In this document: positions 8,702 to 17,337 of the stretch, one piece after another | Numbering within the stretch: position 1 is the stretch's first letter | Layout: every line of letters starts with the position of its first letter | Origin: an uncultured Massilia sp. | Lineage (GTDB): Bacteria > Pseudomonadota > Gammaproteobacteria > Burkholderiales > Burkholderiaceae | NCBI GenBank assembly: GCA_946481275.1 | Contig: CAMLMV010000014.1 | Location: 73,463-137,462, forward strand | Length of the DNA stretch: 64,000 bases | Direction of reading: 5' to 3' | Notes under the pieces: model-generated | Told to the model about the DNA's origin: nothing | Database searches by the model: none | What the model saw: only the letters and a program-made list of their open reading frames with translations | Position numbers and translations under genes: made by a program

Positions 8702-11166
8702 TGCGGCGGCCGCTGCGGGCCGCGCTGGCGGCGTCCGTGCTGTTGCTGTGCGGGGACGCCGCGTGTGCGGCGATCCGGGACGTGCGCGAGTCCGGCAGCG
8801 GCATCGAGTACCGGGTGGACGACACCCGCGTCAGGGTCGATTTCGTCACCGATCGCATCGTGCACGTCACGGCCACGCGCAACGGGGAGTGGTCGGCGTC
8901 CGCCCACCTCATGCGGGCGGAGGTCGCCGACAAGCCGGGGGCGATCACGGCGCGGGATGAAGGCGACGTCCGCGTGCTGCGTTCCGCGCAGGTGGGCGTC
9001 GCGGTGAACCGGACGACGGGCGCGCTCGCGTTCCGCAACGCGGCCGGCGCAGTGCTGCTGCGCGAGGACGATGCGGCGCCGCGCGCGTTCCAGCAGGTGC
9101 CCGTTCTCAAGTCGGCGCCTGATCCGGCGACGGTGTCGATCGTCAAGACGGTCGACGGCGACCGCCAGGTGGCCGGCAAGTATATCCAGAAGAAGGACCG
9201 CGACGCGTGGAAGGCGACCGCACGGTTCCGCCTGCGCGACGACGAAGCGTTGTACGGCCTCGGTTTCGACGAGACGGCCGACCTGAACCTGCGCGGCACG
9301 ACGAAGCGGCTCTATCAGCACAACCTGCGCATCGCCATCCCGTTCGTCGTGTCGACGCGCGGCTACGGCGTCCTGTTCGACAGCTACAGCGCCATGACGT
9401 TCGCGGATGGGAAGACGGGCATGTCGGTCGCGAGCGACGTCGTCGACGATCTCGATTACTACTTCATCCTCGGACCGTCGATGGATGGCGCGATCGAAGG
9501 CTATCGCCAGCTGACCGGCGCCGCGACGATGCTGCCGCGCTGGGCGTTCGGCTACGTGCAGTCGAAGGAGCGCTACAGGACGCAGGACGAAGTCGTCGAC
9601 ACGGTGAAGGAATTCCGCAAGCGCCGCATCCCGCTCGACGTCATCGTGCAGGACTGGAATTACTGGACGCCGGACCACTGGGGCAGTCCGGTGCCGGAAG
9701 CGGCGCGCTATCCGGACCTGGCCGCGATGACGAAGGCGGTGCACGACCAGGACGCGCACGTCATGATCTCGATCTGGCCGAATCCGAGCCCGCTCGATGC
9801 GCCCGGCAAGGAACTGAAGGAGGGGGGCTACCTGAGCGGCGGCACGCCGTACGTCGATTTCTTCCGGCCCGAGGCGGCGGACGTCTATTTCCGCAATGTG
9901 TGGAAATACCTCGGCCGGCACGGCATCGATGCGTGGTGGTGCGACTCGACCGAACCGGAAGTCGCCGACTGGACGTGGGACTCGAAGCGCGCCGACCGCG
10001 CCGACGAGATCAACATCGACGGCCTGTCCCGCGTCATGGATCCGCAATACCTGAATGCCTACGCGCTCGTCGACGCGCAGCATTTCATGCGCAACTGGCG
10101 CAGGCAGGCGCCCGAGCGGCGTCTCGTGAACCTGACGCGGTCCGCCTATCCCGGCAGCCAGGCGGCGGGCGTCGTCGCCTGGACCGGCGACATTTCGGCC
10201 AAATGGTCCGTGTTCGCGCAACAGGTTGCCGCGGTCCAGAGCTACAGCGCGTCGGGCAACCCCTACATCACGTTCGACGTCGGCGGCTTCTTCACCGCGC
10301 ACGGGAAGCCCTGGTTCATGGACGGCGATTACGACAAGGGCGCCGCCGACCTGGGCTATCGCGAGCTGTACACGCGCTGGCTGCAGTTCGGCGCCTTCCT
10401 GCCCATGTTCCGCAGCCACGGCACCGATACGCCGCGCGAGCCATGGCACTTCGGCGCGCCGGGCACGCCGTTCCACGACGCGATCGTGGATGCCATCCGG
10501 CTGCGCTACCGCCTGCTGCCGGCGATCTATTCGCAGGCCGGTCTCGTGCACCTGCGCGGCGCATCGTTCATCCGCCCGGTGGCGTTCGCGTTCCCGCACG
10601 ACCCGCGCACGCACGACCTCAAGTCGCAGATGCTGTTCGGCGACGGCATCATGGTCAGCCCCGTGACGACGCCGATGTACTACGCTGCCGGCTCCACGCC
10701 GGTCGATGGCGCGGCGCGCACCCGCGACGTGTACCTGCCGACGGGCACGTGGTTCGATTTCTGGACGGGCCGACGCGTGGCCGGCGGCCGCTCGGTAACG
10801 GTGGCCGCGCCGATCGACCGTATCCCGGTGCACGTTCGTGCGGGCAGCATCGTCCCGCTGGGACCTGTCGTGCAATATGCGTCCGAACAGCTTGAGGCGC
10901 CGATCGAACTGCGGATCTACCCGGGCGCTGACGGCGACTATACCTGGTACGAGGACGCGGGCGAGGGCTGGGGCTACGAGCGCGGCGAATACGCGCTCAC
11001 CGGCATGCACTGGGACGACGCGGCGCGCAAGCTCACGATCGCGCAGCGCCGCGGCGCGTTCCCGGGCATGCAGGCGCGGCGCCGGTTCAAGGTCGTCATC
11101 GTCGGCCAGGAGGGCAAGGCGGCCGATCTCGTGTACGATGGCCGCGCCGTGACAGTCAAACAATAA
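8698..11166 (+). CDS. GH31 glycosidase, probably alpha-xylosidase
   Basis: An 822-residue family GH31 enzyme with a signal peptide (about 1-24, ending ACAA). The nucleophile motif WWCDSTEP places the catalytic Asp at residue 416. The form DxWWxDxTEP is that of xyloglucan-type alpha-xylosidases such as Cellvibrio Xyl31A, rather than the KTDFGE form of YicI. The acid/base region FRSHGTDTPREPW is also present. The expected activity is release of xylose from the non-reducing end of xyloglucan oligosaccharides; alpha-glucosidase activity is the alternative. It starts inside the stop of the GH97 gene (ATG at 8698 or 8701). A XylR-like regulator lies 5 kb downstream, which fits xylose as an inducer. 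Confidence 0.87.
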   Translation: MMRRPLRAALAASVLLLCGDAACAAIRDVRESGSGIEYRVDDTRVRVDFVTDRIVHVTATRNGEWSASAHLMRAEVADKPGAITARDEGDVRVLRSAQVGVAVNRTTGALAFRNAAGAVLLREDDAAPRAFQQVPVLKSAPDPATVSIVKTVDGDRQVAGKYIQKKDRDAWKATARFRLRDDEALYGLGFDETADLNLRGTTKRLYQHNLRIAIPFVVSTRGYGVLFDSYSAMTFADGKTGMSVASDVVDDLDYYFILGPSMDGAIEGYRQLTGAATMLPRWAFGYVQSKERYRTQDEVVDTVKEFRKRRIPLDVIVQDWNYWTPDHWGSPVPEAARYPDLAAMTKAVHDQDAHVMISIWPNPSPLDAPGKELKEGGYLSGGTPYVDFFRPEAADVYFRNVWKYLGRHGIDAWWCDSTEPEVADWTWDSKRADRADEINIDGLSRVMDPQYLNAYALVDAQHFMRNWRRQAPERRLVNLTRSAYPGSQAAGVVAWTGDISAKWSVFAQQVAAVQSYSASGNPYITFDVGGFFTAHGKPWFMDGDYDKGAADLGYRELYTRWLQFGAFLPMFRSHGTDTPREPWHFGAPGTPFHDAIVDAIRLRYRLLPAIYSQAGLVHLRGASFIRPVAFAFPHDPRTHDLKSQMLFGDGIMVSPVTTPMYYAAGSTPVDGAARTRDVYLPTGTWFDFWTGRRVAGGRSVTVAAPIDRIPVHVRAGSIVPLGPVVQYASEQLEAPIELRIYPGADGDYTWYEDAGEGWGYERGEYALTGMHWDDAARKLTIAQRRGAFPGMQARRRFKVVIVGQEGKAADLVYDGRAVTVKQ

Positions 11167-11185
11167 TCCATTCAGGTACCGAGAC

Positions 11186-12109
11186 ATGAAGATCAAGTTT
11201 GCCGCCGCCCTGGCGGTCGCCGTCCTGTGCACCGCCGCCCGGGCTCAAGCGAACGACGTCAACGCCAAGGTTAACGCAGAAACGGCCCGCGCCAACTTCG
11301 CCCGCCCCATCGTCCTCGCCGCCGACGACGTGCGCGCGTTCGCGCCGCCGCCGGCCGGATTCGCGGATGCGCAGCCGGGCCGCGCGCAGGGGAAGGTGGA
11401 GACGTTCACGTACGCGTCCAGCGTCACGAACAAGCGCCGCACGGCCAACGTCTGGCTGCCGCCGGGTTACGACAAATCCCGCCGCTACCCGGTGCTGTAC
11501 CTGTTGCACGGCATCGGCGGCAACCAGGACGAGTGGCGCGGATACGTGCGCGCCGCCGAGGTCCTCGACAATCTCGCGGCCGCCGGCAAGATCGTGCCGA
11601 TGATCGTCGTGATGCCGAACGGCCGCGCGCTGGCGGACGACCGCTCGCCGCCGGAGAACAAGGTCTTCACGCCGGAGAATGCGGCGGGCTTCGCGCGCTT
11701 CGAGCGCGACCTGCTGGATTCGCTGGTCCCCGCCGTCGACGCCGCGTATTCCACGCTGAAGGACAGCGGCCACCGCGCGATCGGCGGCCTGTCGATGGGC
11801 GGCGGCCAGGCGCTGAACTTCGGCCTCGGCCATCCGGAGACGTTCAACTGGGTGGCGGGGTTCTCGCCCGCGCCGAACACGGAGGCGCCCGCGAAGCTGG
11901 CCGGCGAAGCGGTGCAGGCGAAGGGCAGGCTGAAACTGGTGTATCTGTCGTGCGGCAACCGCGATGGCCTGATCAACGTCGCGCAGGGCGTGCACCGCCA
12001 GCTGCGCGAGCAGGGCGTCGCCCACGTGTGGAACGTGGACGGGTATGGGCATGACCGGGACAGCTGGGCGGAGAACCTGTACCACTACGCCCAGCTGCTG
12101 TTCAAGTAA
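11186..12109 (+). CDS. Secreted CE1-type esterase
   Basis: A 307-residue alpha/beta-hydrolase of the esterase D / feruloyl esterase (CE1) type with a signal peptide (1 to about 20, ending ARAQ). The N-terminal half has NVWLPPGYDKSRRYPVLYLLHG. The nucleophile elbow is GLSMGGG (Ser203), and the likely remaining triad residues are Asp260 (GNRDG) and His289 (GYGHDRDSW). It would remove acetyl, feruloyl or similar ester groups from plant polysaccharides before glycosidase action. It follows the GH31 gene by 19 bp and ends directly against the convergent GH42 gene, with no space for a terminator. Confidence 0.86.
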   Translation: MKIKFAAALAVAVLCTAARAQANDVNAKVNAETARANFARPIVLAADDVRAFAPPPAGFADAQPGRAQGKVETFTYASSVTNKRRTANVWLPPGYDKSRRYPVLYLLHGIGGNQDEWRGYVRAAEVLDNLAAAGKIVPMIVVMPNGRALADDRSPPENKVFTPENAAGFARFERDLLDSLVPAVDAAYSTLKDSGHRAIGGLSMGGGQALNFGLGHPETFNWVAGFSPAPNTEAPAKLAGEAVQAKGRLKLVYLSCGNRDGLINVAQGVHRQLREQGVAHVWNVDGYGHDRDSWAENLYHYAQLLFK

Positions 12110-14224
12110 TCAGTTCTCCTCGACGATCGCGAGATCCCACGGCGCCAGCGTGACGGTCTCGTCGCCCTTGACGGCGCGGGACGCCAGCAGGTCCGTGCCG
12201 GCCTTGTGGCGGTACGTGAACGTCGCGGGATTGCCCGAGTAGTTGAAGTAGTAGCGGATCGTCTTGCCGAAGCGGTTGACGCCCGTGCGTGCCTGGATGT
12301 GCGACGGCAGCTGCTGGTCCGGTCCGATCAGGCCCTTCTCCTGCAGCACGGATTGCAGCACGGCCTTCTGCAGCTTGTCCGACAAATACGTGCCTTCGTA
12401 GACCGCCTTGCCCGCGCCGAACTGGTTCGCCGTGATGGCCGGCCAGCGGCCGAAGAACGGGTGGTCGTACCAGGCGAGGGCCTTCGCCGTGTCCAGCTGC
12501 AGGAACTCGGCCCAGTGGCGCACCTTGTTGTCGTCGCCGGCCTGGAACGGGTCGCCCTTCAGCGCGAGCGGTTGCGCGAGGTTCGAGAATTCCTGGTAGT
12601 GGAAGCCGAGCACCTGGCGCAGCGGGCCCGGCGCCATCGTCCAGCGCACCGCGGCGTTCTCGTTCGCGAAGCCGCTCTTGAAGCCCATCACGACGTGGCC
12701 ACCCTTGCGCACGAACTCCGCGATCCGTTGCAGCAGGGCGTCGTCCGCGATGTACAGCGAGGGCACGATCAGGACCTTGTACGCGGACAGGTCGGCCGTG
12801 TCCGGGAACACGAAATCGGTGCCCACGTTCAGGTCGTACAGCGCGCGGTGGATCTGGCGCACCTCGGAGCCGTAGTCGGCGTTGCTGCCCGCCGAGCCCC
12901 ATTGCGTCTGCTTCGCGAACGGCATGTCGTTGATGGCGTTGAGGGAATCCCGGCTCCACAGGATCGCCACGTCGTTACGGATGCGCAGGTCGACGAGGCG
13001 CTGGCCGATCTTCTGCAATTCCTTGCCGGTGCGGCTCATTTCCGCATACGCGCGGTTCGGCTCCAGGTCGTGCGACAGGACGCCTTTCCAGTACGTCTCC
13101 TGGTTCGCATGGATCGACGCCCAGTGCCAGTATTCGACCATGTTGGCGCCGTTGGATAGGTGCGTGTAGACGTCCTGGCGGAATTGCCCGTCGTACGGCG
13201 GGTACTGGAACGAGGAGCTCCAGTCGGTCGTCTGCGCATTCGTTTCGGTGACGAGGAAGTTGCCGCCCTTGAGCGAACGCGTGAAGTCGCCGTCCAGCTT
13301 CTGGGCCGCGCCGTTGTACTGGTCCTGCGTGCCCCAGTGATAGATGTTGACGCCGGCGACGTCGAGCTTCTTCGCCACGGCTTCCTCGTTCACGTCGCCA
13401 TGCAGGGAGCCGGCGAAATCGTGCGTGACGAACTGGCGCGGGCCGGCGCATTCGCGCACGAGCTGCGCCTGCCAGTGCAGGAAGTCGGTCACGCGCATCT
13501 GGCTCCAGCGCGACCATTCCAGCTTGTAGCCCGTGCTCTGGGCGCCGTCAGGGCGGGGCAGGTCCGTCCACGAATGCAGGTCCTGGCCCCAGTAGTTCAG
13601 GAACCACGCGCGGCTGAGGTTTTCCGGCGTGCCGAATTTCTTTTCCAGGTAGTGCTGGAAGCGGATGAAGACGTCGTCGTTGGCCGCGCCGTAGCTGGCC
13701 GTCTCGTTGTCGACCTGCCAGCCGATGACGTTCGGATTGTCCTTGTAGTGCGCGACGATGCGGCGGATCAGGCGTTCCGCGTAGAAGCGGTAGGCCGGGG
13801 AATCCGTATTCATGTTCTGGCGCATGCCGTACGTGTTCTTTGCGCCGTTGAACTTGGTCGCCAGGATTTCCGGATGCTGGCGCGCCATCCACGCGGGGAT
13901 CGAATACGTGGGCGTGCCCATGATGACCTTGATGCCGGCCTTGCCCATCGCGTCGACGACGCGGTCCATCCACGCCGTGTCGAAGCGGCCGTCCTCAGGC
14001 TCCCACAGGCTCCATGTCGATTCGCCCAGGCGCACGACGTTGAAGCCGGCCGCCTTGATCATCTGGACGTCCTTGTCCAGCCGCTCGTAGGGCATGTATT
14101 CGTGATAGTACGCGGCGCCGTACAGGACGGTCGGGAAGTCCGGCTGCGCGGCCGCCGCGGGGGTGCAAGCGCCGCCTGCGAGTGCGCACGCCAGCGCGAG
14201 CGGGAAAAGTCTCCGTGTGAACAT
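12110..14224 (-). CDS. GH42 beta-galactosidase, secreted
   Basis: A 704-residue family GH42 enzyme removing beta-linked galactose. The start at 14224 follows GAAAGG and gives a signal peptide MFTRRLFPLALACALAGGAC. The open frame extends to 14404, but that part covers the operator region. The acid/base is Glu174 in GWQVDNE and the nucleophile is Glu327 in VTETNAQ; ESTWSLWEPEDG and the C-terminal trimerisation-type domain are typical. Cys20 is not in a good lipobox, so export by signal peptidase I is more likely. Operator copy e lies on this strand 68 bp upstream. The gene is convergent with the esterase and divergent from the AraC regulator. Confidence 0.9.
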   Translation of the reverse strand: MFTRRLFPLALACALAGGACTPAAAAQPDFPTVLYGAAYYHEYMPYERLDKDVQMIKAAGFNVVRLGESTWSLWEPEDGRFDTAWMDRVVDAMGKAGIKVIMGTPTYSIPAWMARQHPEILATKFNGAKNTYGMRQNMNTDSPAYRFYAERLIRRIVAHYKDNPNVIGWQVDNETASYGAANDDVFIRFQHYLEKKFGTPENLSRAWFLNYWGQDLHSWTDLPRPDGAQSTGYKLEWSRWSQMRVTDFLHWQAQLVRECAGPRQFVTHDFAGSLHGDVNEEAVAKKLDVAGVNIYHWGTQDQYNGAAQKLDGDFTRSLKGGNFLVTETNAQTTDWSSSFQYPPYDGQFRQDVYTHLSNGANMVEYWHWASIHANQETYWKGVLSHDLEPNRAYAEMSRTGKELQKIGQRLVDLRIRNDVAILWSRDSLNAINDMPFAKQTQWGSAGSNADYGSEVRQIHRALYDLNVGTDFVFPDTADLSAYKVLIVPSLYIADDALLQRIAEFVRKGGHVVMGFKSGFANENAAVRWTMAPGPLRQVLGFHYQEFSNLAQPLALKGDPFQAGDDNKVRHWAEFLQLDTAKALAWYDHPFFGRWPAITANQFGAGKAVYEGTYLSDKLQKAVLQSVLQEKGLIGPDQQLPSHIQARTGVNRFGKTIRYYFNYSGNPATFTYRHKAGTDLLASRAVKGDETVTLAPWDLAIVEEN

Positions 14225-14291
14225 TCGTTGCCTTTCTTGTGGATACAGGTCTGGATAATCAGGCATTCTGACGTGTCGGGGCAGGGGGAAG

Positions 14292-14324
14292 CAATTACGA
14301 AATTCGCTTCCCGCCATACGATTT
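14292..14324 (-). promoter_or_regulatory. Sugar-regulon tandem-repeat operator, copy e (upstream of GH42)
   Basis: Read on the minus strand, the half-site AAATCGTA (14324-14317) is followed after 5 bp by a degenerate core ending GCGAATTTCGTAATTGC (14307-14291). This matches 15 of 17 bases of the copy b segment GCGGATTTCATAATTGC. It ends about 68 bp before the GH42 start and is oriented towards it, like the plus-strand copies relative to their genes. Confidence 0.55.
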
Positions 14325-14346
14325 GTCGCAGGTATCCGCGTTGGGC

Positions 14347-14381
14347 AATTTCGTATCGTGCGCTGGCAATTTTCACAATTG
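14347..14381 (+). promoter_or_regulatory. Sugar-regulon tandem-repeat operator, copy c
   Basis: The half-site AATTTCGTA (14347-14355), 6 bp, then the core GCTGGCAATTTTCACAATTG (14362-14381) and CGGC. It points rightwards. The first thing downstream is a short stretch with two terminator-like hairpins (14421-14476), and only after that the AraC gene. It could therefore drive a short RNA, an attenuated regulator mRNA, or both. Confidence 0.55.
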
Positions 14382-14389
14382 CGGCGGCG

Positions 14390-14476
14390 CGTCATGGCTT
14401 CCACAATGGCTGGGTAGTCTCCTACCGCCTGGCATGGTAGGTTTTATGGGGCGGCCCTGGGCCGCCCCTTTTTTTT
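14390..14476 (+). ncRNA. Candidate small RNA or attenuated leader with tandem terminators
   Basis: No gene is read rightwards into this point, yet two hairpins followed by T tracts lie in tandem. CCTACC (14421-14426) pairs with GGTAGG (14436-14441) and is followed by TTTT. GGGGCGGCCC (14448-14457) pairs with GGGCCGCCCC (14459-14468) and is followed by eight T. With operator copy c just upstream, an RNA of about 80-90 nt is plausible. The start point is a guess. The alternative is an insulator protecting the AraC gene from read-through. Confidence 0.35.
14448..14476 (+). terminator. Strong rho-independent terminator before the AraC gene
   Basis: A G+C-only inverted repeat (at least 7 bp of stem after leaving a 7-nt loop) is followed by TTTTTTTT at 14469-14476, plus-strand orientation. 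It ends 84 bp before the AraC start chosen here. Confidence 0.85.
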
Positions 14477-14560
14477 CGCCATTATATTAAGCGGGCTGCT
14501 ATGATCGATGCGAGCGCCCCGGCAGAGGGGGGCATGGGGACACTATTTCGCTGTACGACG

Positions 14561-15763
14561 ATGCAAGAGTTTTATAAGAAGTCGCTGCTCTTCTTGATCG
14601 CGCTGCTGATCGTGGATGGGCTGCTCGCGGCCCTGTTCGTTTTCCTGAGCCAGCCGACCTATATGCTCTCGCCGACGCTCCGGGACGGCATCCGCTGGGA
14701 CGCCGTCGCCGTGTCCGACAAGGAGCTGGGCGGCACGTCGGCGGTCAGCCTGCGCGGTGCGGGACCCGGCGCGGCATCCTTCGACTACCGGCTGACGCAC
14801 GACGGCAAGTACCCGTTTGCCGGCACGCGCTTCATGGCCAAGGACGCGAAGGGCAATCTTGCCACGGTCGACCTGCGGGGCTACGAGACCATCACGTTCA
14901 CCGCGCGCTGCTCGCCCGCCTACCCGATGCTGTTCGGCATGACCGTCTTCGACGACAAGGTCTCGGTCCCGGGCCAGTACATCACCTACCGGTCGCCGGG
15001 TACGTACTTTCCTTGTAACGAGCAGGGCGTGCCCGTGTCCATCGACATCCGGCGGCTCACCGTCCCCGGCTGGTGGCTGTCGATGATGAAGCTGCCGCTG
15101 TCGTCCCAGGATTACAAACTCGACAAGGTCGTGCAATTTGCATTCGGATCGAGTTCGCAAACGCCATTCGACCTCGATGCGCATGTGGAAATCAGCAATA
15201 TCAAATTGCACAGGCAGGATTATGGGTATATCGTCGCGCTCGCCGTGATTCTCGCAACGGGCTGGATCATGTTCGGCATCTGGTTTTTCCGCACTCATAC
15301 ACGGACATTGGCTGCCAGCCTGAATTCCAGATTGAAAAAGGATTTGCCGCTGGTCGCGTATCGCCAATTGACGTCGCAACCCTATCGGGACGAGGAAAAG
15401 GCGTCGATCCTGAAATTCATCGCGACCAATTACACGAACCCCGAACTGGATCTGGAAGGCGTGGTGGCCGGCACCGGCGCCAACCGGAATAAAGTGAATG
15501 ACCTGCTGAAAGCGGAGCTCGGCATGACGTTCACCGGTTATGTGAATAAATTGCGGCTGACGGAAGCGGCGCGCCTGCTGACGGAAAAAAGCGCCGCTAC
15601 CGTGGCCGAAATCGCCTACCTGGTCGGCTATGCCAACGTGTCGTATTTCAACCGTTTGTTCAAGGAAGAGTACGGCTGCACGCCGAAGGCGTTCCGGACC
15701 CTGGCGCACGACCAGGGATCGGCCGGCGTCGAGCCGCGACCCAAAATGGTGGGAAACGGCTGA
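14561..15763 (+). CDS. Membrane-anchored AraC-family sensor-regulator
   Basis: About 400 residues. The N-terminus has a membrane helix (about 8-29, LLFLIALLIVDGLLAALFVF), then an extracytoplasmic domain of about 190 residues whose end (FDLDAHVEISNIKL) resembles galactose-binding-like carbohydrate modules. A second helix (about 222-245) and a cytoplasmic AraC-type double helix-turn-helix (about 290-390, with VGYANVSYFNRLFKEEYG) complete the chain. It reads as a one-component sensor that detects sugars outside the membrane and activates genes directly. Alternative starts are ATG at 14501 and at 14534, the latter preceded by GAGGGG. The C-terminus is nearly identical to the gene cut at position 1. 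Confidence 0.85.
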   Translation: MQEFYKKSLLFLIALLIVDGLLAALFVFLSQPTYMLSPTLRDGIRWDAVAVSDKELGGTSAVSLRGAGPGAASFDYRLTHDGKYPFAGTRFMAKDAKGNLATVDLRGYETITFTARCSPAYPMLFGMTVFDDKVSVPGQYITYRSPGTYFPCNEQGVPVSIDIRRLTVPGWWLSMMKLPLSSQDYKLDKVVQFAFGSSSQTPFDLDAHVEISNIKLHRQDYGYIVALAVILATGWIMFGIWFFRTHTRTLAASLNSRLKKDLPLVAYRQLTSQPYRDEEKASILKFIATNYTNPELDLEGVVAGTGANRNKVNDLLKAELGMTFTGYVNKLRLTEAARLLTEKSAATVAEIAYLVGYANVSYFNRLFKEEYGCTPKAFRTLAHDQGSAGVEPRPKMVGNG

Positions 15764-16138
15764 TCCAGCCTTCCACTCCCTGCAAAAGTGATCGTACTTT
15801 CTGCACGGTGAAAGAAATCCGCGTACTGACGTTATAGGCGCCCCGGGGTGGGGTCCTATTCTTGAGCTGAAGGGGCGCCGCCACCGGCACCCCGGTCACG
15901 CTACGAGGAACCATCCCATGACTGCGCATGTCCCGTGCCCTTCCCATTCCAGCCGCGCGCTCGCAATGAGCGTATTTCCCCGGCTGCTGGAACCCATGAT
16001 TCATTGCTTGCCCCGATTTGCCGGGCATGATGCCGCCTGATCTCCTCGTTGCTGCTCTATTTGTTTACTAAACATGCCATACCGGGGCCGTTTAGCCCGG
16101 AAACAAAATAAAAATAGTTTCACAGGGAGACGACAATA
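15764..16138. other. 375-bp intergenic region upstream of the XylR-like gene
   Basis: It contains an 8-bp inverted repeat, GGCGCCCC (15837-15844) with GGGGCGCC (15872-15879), and a 40-codon open frame (15918-16040, starting MTAHVPCPSHSS) preceded by GAGGA. A palindrome GTTTACTAAAC (16063-16073) and a short stem CCGGG/CCCGG (16082-16100) lie near the XylR-like start. No copy of the sugar-regulon element is present. The palindrome is a candidate autoregulatory site; the small frame shows no recognisable family. Confidence 0.5.
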
Positions 16139-17329
16139 GTGAAAACCACCAAAGCCTATCGGATAGCGCTGCTATTCAACGGGAACAAAACCTTCGACCG
16201 GGAAGTGATTGCCGGAATTGCCGGCCATTTGGGCGGTACGCGCGTGGCCTGGGATTTGTTTTTGGAAGAAGATTTCCGCCTGCGCCTGAATGGAATGGAT
16301 CGCTGGCAGGGAGATGGCGTCATCGCCGATTTTGACGACCCGGCCGTCGTCAGGGCATTGTCCGGCTGTACGGTGCCGGTGGTCGGCGTCGGCGGTTCGT
16401 ATGCGAACGAGGACGCGTACCCGCCCGGCGTGCCATATGTCGCGACCGACAATTACAAGCTCGTCAAGCTGGCCCGCGACCACCTGATCGACGTCGGCCT
16501 GCAACGTTTTGCCATGTTCAGCCTGCCCGAAGCGCAGGAGAGCCGCTGGGCCCAGGAGCGCGAGCGGGCGTTCCGCACCCTGATGGCGGAAGACCGGATG
16601 GAAGCCGAGATCTTCCGCGGCTGCGAGACGAACGCGGCGTCGTGGGACGCGGCGGTGCAGGGCCAGATCGACTGGCTGCGCAGCCTGCCCAAGCCGGTGG
16701 GCGTCATCGCCGTCACGGACGCGCGCGCACGCCAGTTGCTGCAGGCCTGCGCGATCGCCGGCATCTCGGTGCCGGAACAGGTGGCGCTGATCGGCATCGA
16801 CAACGACCCGCTCGTGCGCATGCTGACCCGGATCCCGCTCAGTTCCGTGATCCAGGGCGCGCACGAGATGGGGCGCACCGCCGCGCACCTGCTCGAGCAG
16901 ATGCTGCACGGCGTGCGCCTGTCGAACACGCGCATCCTCGTGCCGCCGGCCGGCATCAACGTCCTCGCGTCGAGCCGCTTCCAGGCCGTCAAGCATCCGC
17001 ATGTGATGCGGGCCTGCCACTACATCCGCCAGTACGCGTGCCAGGGCATCAAGACGCACCAGGTGGCCGAGTACGTGGGCGTGTCGCGCTCCTCGCTGGA
17101 GGTCTATTTCCGCCAGGAGCTGGGCTGCAGCGTGCACGACATGATCCTCAGGTCGAAGCTGGAAGCGGCCAAGGCGGGACTGGAAAGCGGCGAACGCAGC
17201 ATCGCGGACGTGGCGCTGGGCTGCGGGTTCACGTCCACGCAATACATGCACCTCGTGTTCAAGCGCGAACTCGGTTGCACGCCGCGCGCGTGGCGCGACC
17301 GGGCGCTGGGAGAACGCACCGCGGCGTAG
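16139..17329 (+). CDS. XylR-like regulator (LacI-type sensor core plus AraC DNA-binding domain)
   Basis: A 396-residue protein combining an N-terminal periplasmic-binding-protein-like sugar domain (about 5-270, including VALIGIDNDPLVRML) with a C-terminal AraC double helix-turn-helix (about 285-390, with VAEYVGVSRSSLEVYF and CGFTSTQYMHLVFKRELG). This is the architecture of Escherichia coli XylR, the D-xylose-responsive activator. The start is GTG at 16139 after AGGGAGA. Its position between GH42/AraC and the epimerase, and the alpha-xylosidase-like GH31 in the locus, make it a strong candidate for the protein that binds the five tandem-repeat operators. The effector sugar is inferred. Confidence 0.88.
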   Translation: MKTTKAYRIALLFNGNKTFDREVIAGIAGHLGGTRVAWDLFLEEDFRLRLNGMDRWQGDGVIADFDDPAVVRALSGCTVPVVGVGGSYANEDAYPPGVPYVATDNYKLVKLARDHLIDVGLQRFAMFSLPEAQESRWAQERERAFRTLMAEDRMEAEIFRGCETNAASWDAAVQGQIDWLRSLPKPVGVIAVTDARARQLLQACAIAGISVPEQVALIGIDNDPLVRMLTRIPLSSVIQGAHEMGRTAAHLLEQMLHGVRLSNTRILVPPAGINVLASSRFQAVKHPHVMRACHYIRQYACQGIKTHQVAEYVGVSRSSLEVYFRQELGCSVHDMILRSKLEAAKAGLESGERSIADVALGCGFTSTQYMHLVFKRELGCTPRAWRDRALGERTAA

Positions 17330-17337
17330 CATCGGCG

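Noticed and set aside
14161..14224. GH42 enzyme as a lipoprotein through Cys20
   Set aside because: The residues before Cys (GGA) do not fit a lipobox, and an AAAA-Q signal peptidase I site follows.
14362..14385. Sigma-54 -24/-12 promoter look-alike (TGGCA...TTGC) in the sugar-regulon element
   Set aside because: The GG and GC dinucleotides are 14 bp apart instead of the required 10, and copy a does not keep the GC at that place.
14225..14404. N-terminal extension of the GH42 gene to 14404
   Set aside because: The added 60 residues precede a good signal peptide and overlap operators c and e; ATG at 14224 has GAAAGG.
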